A stretch of DNA of 6,644 nucleotides from JBMNCQ01 sp049366715. GTDB lineage: Bacteria > Bacillota > Peptococcia > Peptococcales > BICA1-8. The stretch spans positions 1 to 6,644 of the forward strand of contig JBMNCQ010000047.1 in assembly GCA_049366715.1 (NCBI GenBank). The letters run 5' to 3'. Below are positions 1 through 5,790 of this stretch, piece after piece (within the stretch, counting starts at the first letter, position 1; every line of letters starts with the position of its first letter). The notes beneath the pieces were generated by a model, which saw nothing but the letters and a program-made list of their open reading frames with translations, ran no database searches and was not told where the DNA came from. The translations under genes and the position numbers were made by a program.

Positions 1-678
1 GGCTACAGCTTCCGCTGCCGCCTGAATTGCGGATTCCGAAGCCTCTCTGGCTGCCACAGCCGCTTCCTCGGCTCTCCTGACAGCATCGTCGGATTTTTTA
101 GCGGCATCCGCCGCCGCCATTGCAGCCGCCTTTGCCGCTTCTTCCTGCGCTTCCTTGGCAAGCATGGCTGCTTCTTCGGCCTTTCTGGACGCCTCTAAAG
201 CTGCTTCTCTTGCCGCCTTAGCGGCTGCCGCCGCATCGGCTTTTGCCAGCGCGCTGGCTGCTTCCGCCTTCTTAATAGCTTCACTGGCAGCTAATAACGC
301 CGACTGTGCGGCGTCTCTCGAACTCTTATCGGCTTCTTCGGATTTGGCAGCCGCTTTTTCAGCCGCCATAATAGCATCCTTTGCCGTTTTTTCCGCTTTT
401 GCGGCTGCTTCCGCCGCCGCCCTGGTAGCATCACCGGCCGCTTTTTCGCCGGCCTTGCGTGCCTCCTCAGCTCTCTTTCCGGCTTCTAAAGAAGCCTGTG
501 TAGCCGCTGTTGCTGCTTCCCTTGAAGAGCGCGCCGCTTCTTCGGCCCGTTTTGCCGCGGCTGCCGCAGCGCGAATATTTTCATCCATTTCATCCAATAT
601 TTGCGGCAGCGGTTTCTGCATTATCTTAGGAGTATCAACTTGTTCGGCTAGCTTTTTTTCGTTTTCTTTCTCTACCAC
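1..678 (-). CDS. Alanine-rich coiled-coil protein, N-terminal part (open at window edge)
   Basis: The minus strand reads as 226 codons without a stop from GTG at 678 to the window edge, so the C-terminus is missing. An in-frame TGA at 687-685 and an AGGAG site at 692-688 fix GTG 678 as the start. Residues 1-26 are polar with three prolines (17, 23, 25). From about residue 27 the chain is an uninterrupted run of Ala, Lys, Glu, Arg and Ser with no Cys, Trp, Tyr or Phe, in AEEAA / KAAREA-type repeats. This predicts one very long helix, probably a coiled coil. No signal peptide or membrane segment is visible in this part. TolA-like stalks, DNA-binding Ala/Lys-rich tails and desiccation-type helical proteins share this composition, so function cannot be assigned. 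Codons such as GCG, GCC and GCA dominate. I infer a structural or scaffold protein. Confidence 0.8.
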   Translation of the reverse strand, partial: MVEKENEKKLAEQVDTPKIMQKPLPQILDEMDENIRAAAAAAKRAEEAARSSREAATAATQASLEAGKRAEEARKAGEKAAGDATRAAAEAAAKAEKTAKDAIMAAEKAAAKSEEADKSSRDAAQSALLAASEAIKKAEAASALAKADAAAAAKAAREAALEASRKAEEAAMLAKEAQEEAAKAAAMAAADAAKKSDDAVRRAEEAAVAAREASESAIQAAAEAVA

Positions 679-687
679 CCTGCTTCA

Positions 688-692
688 CTCCT
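688..692 (-). promoter_or_regulatory. Ribosome binding site for the coiled-coil gene
   Basis: Minus-strand AGGAG lies 9 bases before GTG 678. With the in-frame stop just upstream it decides both the strand of the gene and the use of a GTG start. Confidence 0.75.
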
Positions 693-1019
693 TTTAATTT
701 TAAATTTTTATGAATTACCAAAACACCGTTTTAAAAATCACTTATTTTTATATAACGTCGTTAGCGGTAAAACGATACATATGAACAGACTTCATATTAT
801 CATTTTTGAAAGAACGTGCAGATTAAATCACGGGTTTTTACAGGCAATCTATGGCATTTCTATATCTGTTTATCGATGAATTGCCTTATTCCCCGCCGCC
901 TGTACTCACCATCCTTTCATTTTTTTAAAAATGCAGAACATTACCGCGTTATCAATCAAAGCAATAACCATAATATTGCTAAATAGAATTCGCGTATAAT
1001 ATTAATGATATGCCGTTTT

Positions 1020-1040
1020 AAGACCATTGTAAATGGTTTT
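1020..1040. repeat. Short hairpin, 9-bp stem with 3-base loop
   Basis: Bases 1020-1028 pair with 1032-1040 around a GTA loop; the core is ACCATT/AATGGT and there is one G-T wobble. The plus-strand arm ends in four T residues that belong to the stem, so it is not a textbook terminator. It lies about 20 bases after a TATAAT hexamer. It could be a weak terminator or the 5' hairpin of a small transcript. Confidence 0.4.
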
Positions 1041-1139
1041 TAGATACGAATTTAAAAATATTTTTTTATTTTTCGAGGGGGATTTTTTGTTGTTTTGCTA
1101 TATAGTACAAAAGTTTATTTACAGATTATCTTTATGTAA

Positions 1140-1155
1140 TTTACTGGACAGTAAA
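1140..1155. repeat. Perfect 16-base palindrome, operator-like
   Basis: TTTACTG (1140-1146) and CAGTAAA (1149-1155) are exact reverse complements separated by GA. The compact 7-2-7 geometry suits a dimeric DNA-binding regulator better than an RNA hairpin, since two loop bases are too few. It sits in the spacer downstream of the reductase gene. No regulator gene is visible in the window, so the partner is unknown. Confidence 0.4.
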
Positions 1156-1188
1156 ATAGTAAATAGTCCCGCATACAGAAAAGATAGG

Positions 1189-1205
1189 ACACCGTAAAGA
1201 GGTGT
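1189..1205 (-). terminator. Weak candidate terminator after the reductase gene
   Basis: ACACC and GGTGT form a 5-bp stem with a 7-base loop, 16 bases after the minus-strand stop, followed by a T-containing but interrupted tract. The stem is short, so readthrough is plausible and the call is tentative. Confidence 0.2.
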
Positions 1206-1220
1206 TTATTACTACAAAAT

Positions 1221-2132
1221 TTATCGATTCTTTTTTACCCCTAACAAGTTTTTCACTATAGATGAAACCTTCAATTCACCGCCGAATACCGGCATTATAC
1301 GGGCACTGCCGTAGTCTTTAATTTTTTCGACGTTTTTCAGATAATCCATATCCTCTTCCGAGATTTCAAAATCGACATCGGCGTTATTTTTCATATGAGC
1401 GGGATTAGAAGTTTTGGGCAACGGAAGAAGCCCCAACTGTAAAGTATAGCGAATACACAATTGCGGTATAGACACGCCATATTTTTCCGCGATTTTTATA
1501 ACTTCCTGGTTTTTCAATAATTCCCCGTGCGCGACCGGTGAATAAGCCTCTACCAGAATGCCCTTGTCCCGGGTGTACTTGATTAACTCGAACGGCGTAT
1601 TGCTGATATGCGCCAGTATCTGGTTTACCATAGGCTTTACCGAGCAATTTTCGAGTATGTTATCAATGTCTACTATTTCAAAGTTGGAAAGGCCGATGGC
1701 GCGCAGCTTTCCGGCTTTATACGCTTCTTCAAGCGCCCTCCATGCCTCGCGGTTTCCCTCGAAGTAACGGTCTTCACCGCGGAATTTTGTCCACGGCTGC
1801 GGGCTGTGTATGATCATCATGTCTATATAATCGATGCACATATCCTGAAGGGATTTATCGATCGAAGCGACCGCTTTTTTATATGATTTTACCGACGCGC
1901 CGAGCTTGGTGGTTACGAACATGTCCTCTCTTTTAACGCCGCATGCCTTGACGCCCGCCCCGACACCGCTTTCATTGTTATATGCCTGCGCCGTATCTAT
2001 ATGACGATATCCGATTTCCGCCGCGTCTACTACCGCCTGCCCGACAACACCGTTACTTATCATCCACGTCCCAAGCCCCAGTTTGGGAATCTCTACGCCG
2101 TTGGATAATGTGTACTTTTCATCTAAAATCAT
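1221..2132 (-). CDS. Aldo/keto reductase
   Basis: A complete 303-residue protein, the usual length for a cytosolic (beta/alpha)8-barrel aldo/keto reductase that reduces aldehydes or ketones with NAD(P)H. The catalytic tetrad is intact: Asp46 and Tyr51 in the DTAQAYNNE motif, Lys76 in TTKLG, and His109 in MIIHSP. Family signatures follow in order: GLSNFE near 147-152, VNQILAH at 169-175, and EAYSPVAHGE near 195-204. The cofactor loop LPKTSNPAHMKNN (238-250) keeps Lys240, but the arginines that usually grip the NADPH 2'-phosphate are Asn243 and His246. The start is set by GGAGG 8 bases upstream. A promoter at 2239-2209 makes it divergent from the NTPase gene. The QILAHISNTP-type sequence resembles reductases common in Bacillota. 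The substrate is unknown; general carbonyl detoxification is likely. Confidence 0.96.
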   Translation of the reverse strand: MILDEKYTLSNGVEIPKLGLGTWMISNGVVGQAVVDAAEIGYRHIDTAQAYNNESGVGAGVKACGVKREDMFVTTKLGASVKSYKKAVASIDKSLQDMCIDYIDMMIIHSPQPWTKFRGEDRYFEGNREAWRALEEAYKAGKLRAIGLSNFEIVDIDNILENCSVKPMVNQILAHISNTPFELIKYTRDKGILVEAYSPVAHGELLKNQEVIKIAEKYGVSIPQLCIRYTLQLGLLPLPKTSNPAHMKNNADVDFEISEEDMDYLKNVEKIKDYGSARIMPVFGGELKVSSIVKNLLGVKKNR

Positions 2133-2140
2133 TTATTTAA

Positions 2141-2145
2141 CCTCC
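2141..2145 (-). promoter_or_regulatory. Ribosome binding site of the aldo/keto reductase
   Basis: A perfect GGAGG on the minus strand, 8 bases before ATG 2132, confirms the chosen start. Confidence 0.85.
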
Positions 2146-2208
2146 GTTTGATATTAGTTTAATCGAAAACGCAATATCCGTGCCTTTGCTTTATACAAAT
2201 TATCAAAA

Positions 2209-2239
2209 AGTATAACACTTGAGGCAGCTAAAAAGTCAA
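2209..2239 (-). promoter_or_regulatory. Promoter of the aldo/keto reductase, extended -10 with 19-bp spacer
   Basis: On the minus strand TTGACT (2239-2234) and TATACT (2214-2209) are separated by 19 bases, and TGT precedes the -10 (extended -10). Transcription would begin near 2202, giving a leader of about 70 bases. A 19-base spacer is typical of promoters activated by MerR-family regulators, and the spacer contains CCTCAAGT, which matches one half of the SoxR box. The full dyad is not present, so regulation is inference. Confidence 0.6.
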
Positions 2240-2321
2240 TGGTTTAAAGTAATAAATAGGGAAGTCTACTGGATTTTTAGGGCTTTAGGGAAATGTTGGT
2301 AATTTTAATCTGTCAAAAGTA

Positions 2322-2351
2322 TTGACTTTAATAGATTACTAATCGTAAAAT
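2322..2351 (+). promoter_or_regulatory. Promoter of the NDT-NTPase gene
   Basis: TTGACT (2322-2327) and TAAAAT (2346-2351) are separated by 18 bases, each 5 of 6 against the sigma-70 consensus. Transcription would begin near 2358, only about 25 bases before ATG 2383. The leader has no clear Shine-Dalgarno site. Confidence 0.6.
2334..2344. repeat. 11-base palindrome inside the promoter spacer
   Basis: GATTA (2334-2338) and TAATC (2340-2344) are exact reverse complements around one C, placed between the -35 and -10 of the NDT-NTPase promoter. A second inverted repeat, GTCAA (2312-2316) and TTGAC (2322-2326), overlaps the -35. These positions suit repressor operators, but both are short and could be chance in AT-rich DNA. 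Confidence 0.3.
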
Positions 2352-2382
2352 CAGATAAGACTATTGTTTAAGATATCTCTAG

Positions 2383-4779
2383 ATGAAGGATTATGTAAAA
2401 ATTAATACGGACGAAAAAGAAGTATTAGCTGACTATTGTCAGTATACTAATTGTCTATGTAATCAAACTTATGATATATCAAACGTATCAAAAGGGGTTT
2501 TCCTTTATCCTAATGAACCATTAATCATTTCAAATACAATTGAAGAAGCTATAAAAAATTTCAAACGTACTAGACCCAATGAATGTTGGAAAACCTGGAA
2601 AGATTTTACTACAACAGGTAAAATTATATTTTGTGAAATCTGTAAGGCTATAAAGCACACTGACGTAGTTATTGCAGATGTAACAACACTTAATTTTAAT
2701 TTATTATTTGAAATTGGCTTCTCCCTCGGTCTTAATAAACCTGTTATACCAATTAGAGATACTAGTTATGTCCGTGACATAGCAATGTTTGATAATCTAG
2801 GTTTATTAGATACTTTAGGTTATTTAGATTTTCAAAATACTGAAGAACTCGTCCAAAAGATTAGTAATATAAACTACTCCGCTCCATTTAATCAATTTCC
2901 AACTGTTAATTCAGAACTACCCTTATATCTCATAAAAAGTCACATACAGAATGATGGCATGATAAAACTTCTAGCCTCCATAAACAAATCCGGCTTAAAT
3001 TTACGTATATTTGATCCAATAGAAGCCCCGCGTCTTTCTCTGCATGAAGCTTTTAAAAATATTTATTCTTCTCACGCAGTAATTGCTCATCTTGTTGATC
3101 CTAATAGACGTGGGTCTATTACTCATAATTCTAGATGTGCTTTTTTATGCGGAATGGCAATGGCTGCAGGTAAAGTAGTATTAATGATACAAGAAAGCGA
3201 AATTGCTCAACCTATTGACTATAGAGATGTTGTAAAATCTTATACTATTCCTTCATGTATTCCCAATTTATTAACACCATTTATTAGAAATACAGTTGAA
3301 CAACTACAACGAACAAGACCCTTACCTGTTCCAACACCAGAATTACAACTTGAAACAATAGATTTGGGTGACCCAGCAGCCGAAAACGAAATCGCATCTC
3401 TTAATACATATTTTGTCCCTACCGCACAATTTAAAGATGCTAAAAGAGGACATTCTAGACTAGTGGTAGGCCGAAAAGGTTCGGGTAAAACTGCAATTTT
3501 TTATAGTATTAGAAGCGCATACAAAGGAATTTCACACTTAGTTTTAGATTTAAAACCAGAAGGCCACCAGTTTATTAAACTGAAAGAATGTATCTTACAA
3601 GAATTGAGTGCAGGAGTTAGCTTGCACATTCTTATAGTATTTTGGAACTACTTATTACTTATGGAGATAGCATATAAAATAATAAAAAATGAGGAACGAT
3701 ATATCCATGATTTTAAAAATAAAGAAGCTTATGATAAAGTCGTACAAGCGTACGGAGAAATAGACTGTGCTGAAGAAGCTGACTTTTCTGAACGTTTATT
3801 AAATCTAATAAACGATATAACGCAAGGTTACAAAAATATTGAAAATATTAAAAACTCAAAAGAAATAATTGGCCTAATATATAAACAAAATATATATGAA
3901 CTAGCAGAATCAATTTGTGACTATCTTTGTATCAGTGAAAAAGAAGATGTCTGGCTACTTATTGATAATTTAGATAAGGGATGGTCAATATCTTTAGATT
4001 CATCTAATACAGATGATATATTAATATTAAAGGCTTTACTTGAAGCAACAAGAAAAATACAAAGACAATTTGATACACGACACATAGAATTTCATTCAAT
4101 CGTATTTATAAGGAACGATATATATCAACATCTCCTTCTCGATCCAGCTGATAGAAAAAAGGACACTTGTATCTTATTAGAATGGAACGATATCGAATTT
4201 TTTAAAGAAGTTATTAGAAAACGTATCTCAAGTAGTACAGATTTAGATGGAACATTTAATTTTATTTGGCAACACTTTTTTGAAAGTCATATTAAAGAAC
4301 AGGATTCATTTTCTTATATTCTAGGGCGTACTCTAATGAGACCTCGCGAACTACTACATTTCACTCGTGAATGTCTAAACGTAGCAATTAATCGAGGGCA
4401 TAACATAGTTTTTGAAGATGATATCCTTAAAGCAGAGGAAACATTTTCTGAAGACATGTTAGTAGATATAAATTATGAAATAAAGGATATAGACCAAGAT
4501 TTCACTGATTTACCATATGCATTTATAGGTTGTAAAACCATTTTATCTAAAAAAGAGATTATTCAAATTTTGCAAAATATTGATATTCCGCAAAATCGTC
4601 TTGAAGGGGCAATACAACTGATGTTATGGTTCGGATTTTTAGGTATCCATATTAATGATGATGAAGAAAGATTCTCTTATAGTTATCAACATGATCCTAA
4701 TTTAATGACACTCGGATTACGTGAACCATTGTATTGTATACATCCAGCTTTTAGAAAGGTTCTTGGTTGTGTTACTTAG
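2383..4779 (+). CDS. Predicted defence NTPase with two NDT-like N-terminal domains (Sll1717-type P-loop ATPase)
   Basis: 798 residues; ATG 2383 is the earliest start because TAG immediately precedes it in frame. Domain 1 (about 38-130) carries the NDT-like pattern ADVT (Asp99), Asn106, LFEIGFSLG with Glu110 in the catalytic-Glu position, then KPVIPI. Domain 2 (about 179-290) has the same fold pattern but is degenerate: HNSRCAFLCGMAMAAGK (248-264) lacks that Glu. It ends with a PIDYRD signature (277-282). A P-loop NTPase follows: Walker A GRKGSGKT (363-370) and Walker B WLLIDNLDKGW (524-534, acidic Asp528 and Asp531). MRPRELLHF (652-660) is a likely sensor or arginine-finger helix. A winged-helix-like C-terminus ends in IHPAF (to 790). 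No membrane segment or signal peptide is evident. The domain order resembles Sll1717-type ATPases seen in defence islands. Anti-phage action by nucleotide or NAD attack is inferred. Base composition is far AT-richer than both neighbours. Confidence 0.8.
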   Translation: MKDYVKINTDEKEVLADYCQYTNCLCNQTYDISNVSKGVFLYPNEPLIISNTIEEAIKNFKRTRPNECWKTWKDFTTTGKIIFCEICKAIKHTDVVIADVTTLNFNLLFEIGFSLGLNKPVIPIRDTSYVRDIAMFDNLGLLDTLGYLDFQNTEELVQKISNINYSAPFNQFPTVNSELPLYLIKSHIQNDGMIKLLASINKSGLNLRIFDPIEAPRLSLHEAFKNIYSSHAVIAHLVDPNRRGSITHNSRCAFLCGMAMAAGKVVLMIQESEIAQPIDYRDVVKSYTIPSCIPNLLTPFIRNTVEQLQRTRPLPVPTPELQLETIDLGDPAAENEIASLNTYFVPTAQFKDAKRGHSRLVVGRKGSGKTAIFYSIRSAYKGISHLVLDLKPEGHQFIKLKECILQELSAGVSLHILIVFWNYLLLMEIAYKIIKNEERYIHDFKNKEAYDKVVQAYGEIDCAEEADFSERLLNLINDITQGYKNIENIKNSKEIIGLIYKQNIYELAESICDYLCISEKEDVWLLIDNLDKGWSISLDSSNTDDILILKALLEATRKIQRQFDTRHIEFHSIVFIRNDIYQHLLLDPADRKKDTCILLEWNDIEFFKEVIRKRISSSTDLDGTFNFIWQHFFESHIKEQDSFSYILGRTLMRPRELLHFTRECLNVAINRGHNIVFEDDILKAEETFSEDMLVDINYEIKDIDQDFTDLPYAFIGCKTILSKKEIIQILQNIDIPQNRLEGAIQLMLWFGFLGIHINDDEERFSYSYQHDPNLMTLGLREPLYCIHPAFRKVLGCVT

Positions 4780-4867
4780 AATACATACTTAAATTTTTAT
4801 TATTCTCCATCAATTGTCAAGATATCATTTTATAATTATTTTCAGTCTTAAAAAATTTTTCGCCTTT

Positions 4868-4896
4868 TTGACGAGGTTATCATCACCAAGTATAAT
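4868..4896 (+). promoter_or_regulatory. Promoter of tRNA-Ser(CGA)
   Basis: TTGACG (4868-4873), a 17-base spacer, and a perfect TATAAT (4891-4896). Transcription would start near 4903, leaving a 5' leader of about 50 bases before the mature tRNA. It is the strongest sigma-70 promoter in the window and probably also drives the two genes after the tRNA. Confidence 0.75.
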
Positions 4897-4951
4897 TAAA
4901 CGGCATAAAAATTAATCATCCATAATATCAATACATTTATGTTAACTCACT

Positions 4952-5041
4952 GGAGAGGTGTCCGAGTGGTTCATGGTGCCGCTCTCGAAAAGCGGTCTTC
5001 GCGCAAGTGAAGCGTGGGTTCGAATCCCACCCTCTCCGCCA
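4952..5041 (+). tRNA. tRNA-Ser(CGA)
   Basis: A 90-base serine tRNA with encoded CCA (5039-5041). The acceptor arms GGAGAGG/CCTCTCC pair fully. The anticodon stem CCGCT/AGCGG encloses the loop CTCGAAA with anticodon CGA, reading UCG. The long class-II variable arm CTTCGC/GTGAAG has a GCAA tetraloop. The T arm is GTGGG-TTCGAAT-CCCAC. Confidence 0.97.
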
Positions 5042-5069
5042 TTATTCCAATCGACCTTAGTTTGGATAT

Positions 5070-5074
5070 AGGGA
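5070..5074 (+). promoter_or_regulatory. Ribosome binding site of the AlkD-like gene
   Basis: AGGGA lies 5 bases before GTG 5080. It favours GTG 5080 over the in-frame TTG at 5062 and over any start inside the tRNA. Confidence 0.45.
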
Positions 5075-5079
5075 ACCCG

Positions 5080-5790
5080 GTGACAAATATACTGAACGAA
5101 ATCAGGAACAGGTTAAAAGGAAACAGCGACGAAAAGACCCGTGAAAGCGGTACGCGCTTTTTCAAGGAAGAGGTGCAGCTTTACGGCGTTAAAACCTCTA
5201 CCGTCGAAAAAATAGCCAAAGAATTCCTCAACATCATAAAAACCGGCAACAACAAGTCCGAAATATTCTCCCTCTGCGACCAACTCTGGCAATCCGGCTA
5301 CATGGAAGAATCCTTTATCGCCTGCAACTGGGCTTATTCACTGCACAAGGAATTCGAGGAAAAGGACTGGCAAATCTTCGAAAACTGGGTAAATAATTAC
5401 GTTAGCAACTGGGCGTCCTGCGATACCTTATGCAATCACACAGTCGCCTCTTTTGTAGAATCGTACCCGCAGTACATAAACGAATTGAAAAAATGGGCGA
5501 AATCGGAAAACAGGTGGGTAAAACGCGCATCGGCGGTAACCCTGATAATCCCGGCGCGGAAGGGATTGTTTTTAAACGATATCTTCGAGATTGCGGGCAT
5601 ACTGCTTACGGACAAGGACGACATGGTGCAAAAGGGTTACGGTTGGATGCTGAAAGCCGCCAGCCAGTCTCACGAGAAAGAGGTTTTCGATTTCGTCATG
5701 AGCAATAAAAAGATTATGCCGAGGACTGCCCTGCGCTATGCCATAGAAAAAATGCCGCCGGAGTTGAAATCAAAAGCGATGGAAAAATAA
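5080..5790 (+). CDS. alkD: AlkD-family DNA alkylation repair glycosylase
   Basis: From GTG 5080 the protein is 236 residues, close to the 237 of Bacillus cereus AlkD. The open frame extends back into the tRNA, but that extension cannot be coding. AlkD enzymes are HEAT-like-repeat glycosylases that remove cationic or bulky alkylated purines such as 7-methylguanine and 3-methyladenine without flipping the base. Key positions are present by motif comparison: Trp111 and Asp115 in NWASCDTLC (AlkD Trp109 and Asp113), Arg149 in RWVKRAS (AlkD Arg148), and Trp189 in GYGWMLKAAS (AlkD Trp187). No signal peptide is visible, so it is cytosolic. The stop overlaps the next start by one base (TAATG), implying translational coupling. 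With only 38 bases to the tRNA and no terminator seen between them, it is probably expressed on the tRNA transcript. GTG against TTG 5062 as start is the main uncertainty. Confidence 0.9.
   Translation: MTNILNEIRNRLKGNSDEKTRESGTRFFKEEVQLYGVKTSTVEKIAKEFLNIIKTGNNKSEIFSLCDQLWQSGYMEESFIACNWAYSLHKEFEEKDWQIFENWVNNYVSNWASCDTLCNHTVASFVESYPQYINELKKWAKSENRWVKRASAVTLIIPARKGLFLNDIFEIAGILLTDKDDMVQKGYGWMLKAASQSHEKEVFDFVMSNKKIMPRTALRYAIEKMPPELKSKAMEK

Larger units (their letters stand above)
679..1220. other. AT-rich intergenic region, no convincing gene
   Basis: This 542-base stretch separates the reductase stop from the coiled-coil start on the same strand. Reading frames are short and unsupported. The longest noticed are ATG 780 (32 codons, no ribosome site) and TTG 1087 (36 codons). 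A sigma-70-like TATAAT sits at 995-1000 on the plus strand but has no matching -35. AGGCAAT at 842-848 and ATTGCCT further on (about 881-887) form an inverted repeat with a loop of about 32 bases. I found no recognisable riboswitch core. A promoter for the coiled-coil gene must lie here or further upstream, but none stands out. Confidence 0.6.

Noticed and set aside
155..697. Plus-strand 180-codon ORF rich in Ala and Ser
   Set aside because: It is the antisense of the alanine-rich coiled-coil gene, which has a ribosome site, a start and no stop to the edge. Antisense of Ala/Glu/Lys codons naturally lacks stops.
1087..1197. 36-codon TTG-initiated ORF after a G-rich stretch
   Set aside because: The G-rich element is not a proper Shine-Dalgarno site, the start is TTG, and the peptide has no recognisable feature.
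679..1220. Riboswitch or structured leader before the coiled-coil gene
   Set aside because: Checked by eye for cyclic di-GMP, TPP, cobalamin and lysine cores; none present.
1405..1886. Overlapping ORFs on both strands within the reductase gene
   Set aside because: The reductase frame has all family motifs; the others resemble nothing and are shadows.
4780..4867. Intrinsic terminator after the NTPase gene
   Set aside because: Only AT-rich self-complementary runs without a GC stem were found.
2140..4951. Attachment-site repeat of the tRNA-Ser 3' end on the far side of the AT-rich insert
   Set aside because: No copy of the T-arm or acceptor sequence is visible upstream, and the insert lies on the 5' side of the tRNA, unlike typical integrase insertions.
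5014..5079. N-terminal extension of the AlkD gene starting inside the tRNA
   Set aside because: The ATG lies in the tRNA and the extension (MGSNPTLS) is translated tRNA sequence; GTG 5080 gives the family length.
4971..5165. Minus-strand 64-codon ORF across tRNA-Ser
   Set aside because: It overlaps a tRNA. Its C-terminal sequence (ERVGFEPTLHLRED) is the well-known artefact of translating antisense tRNA.
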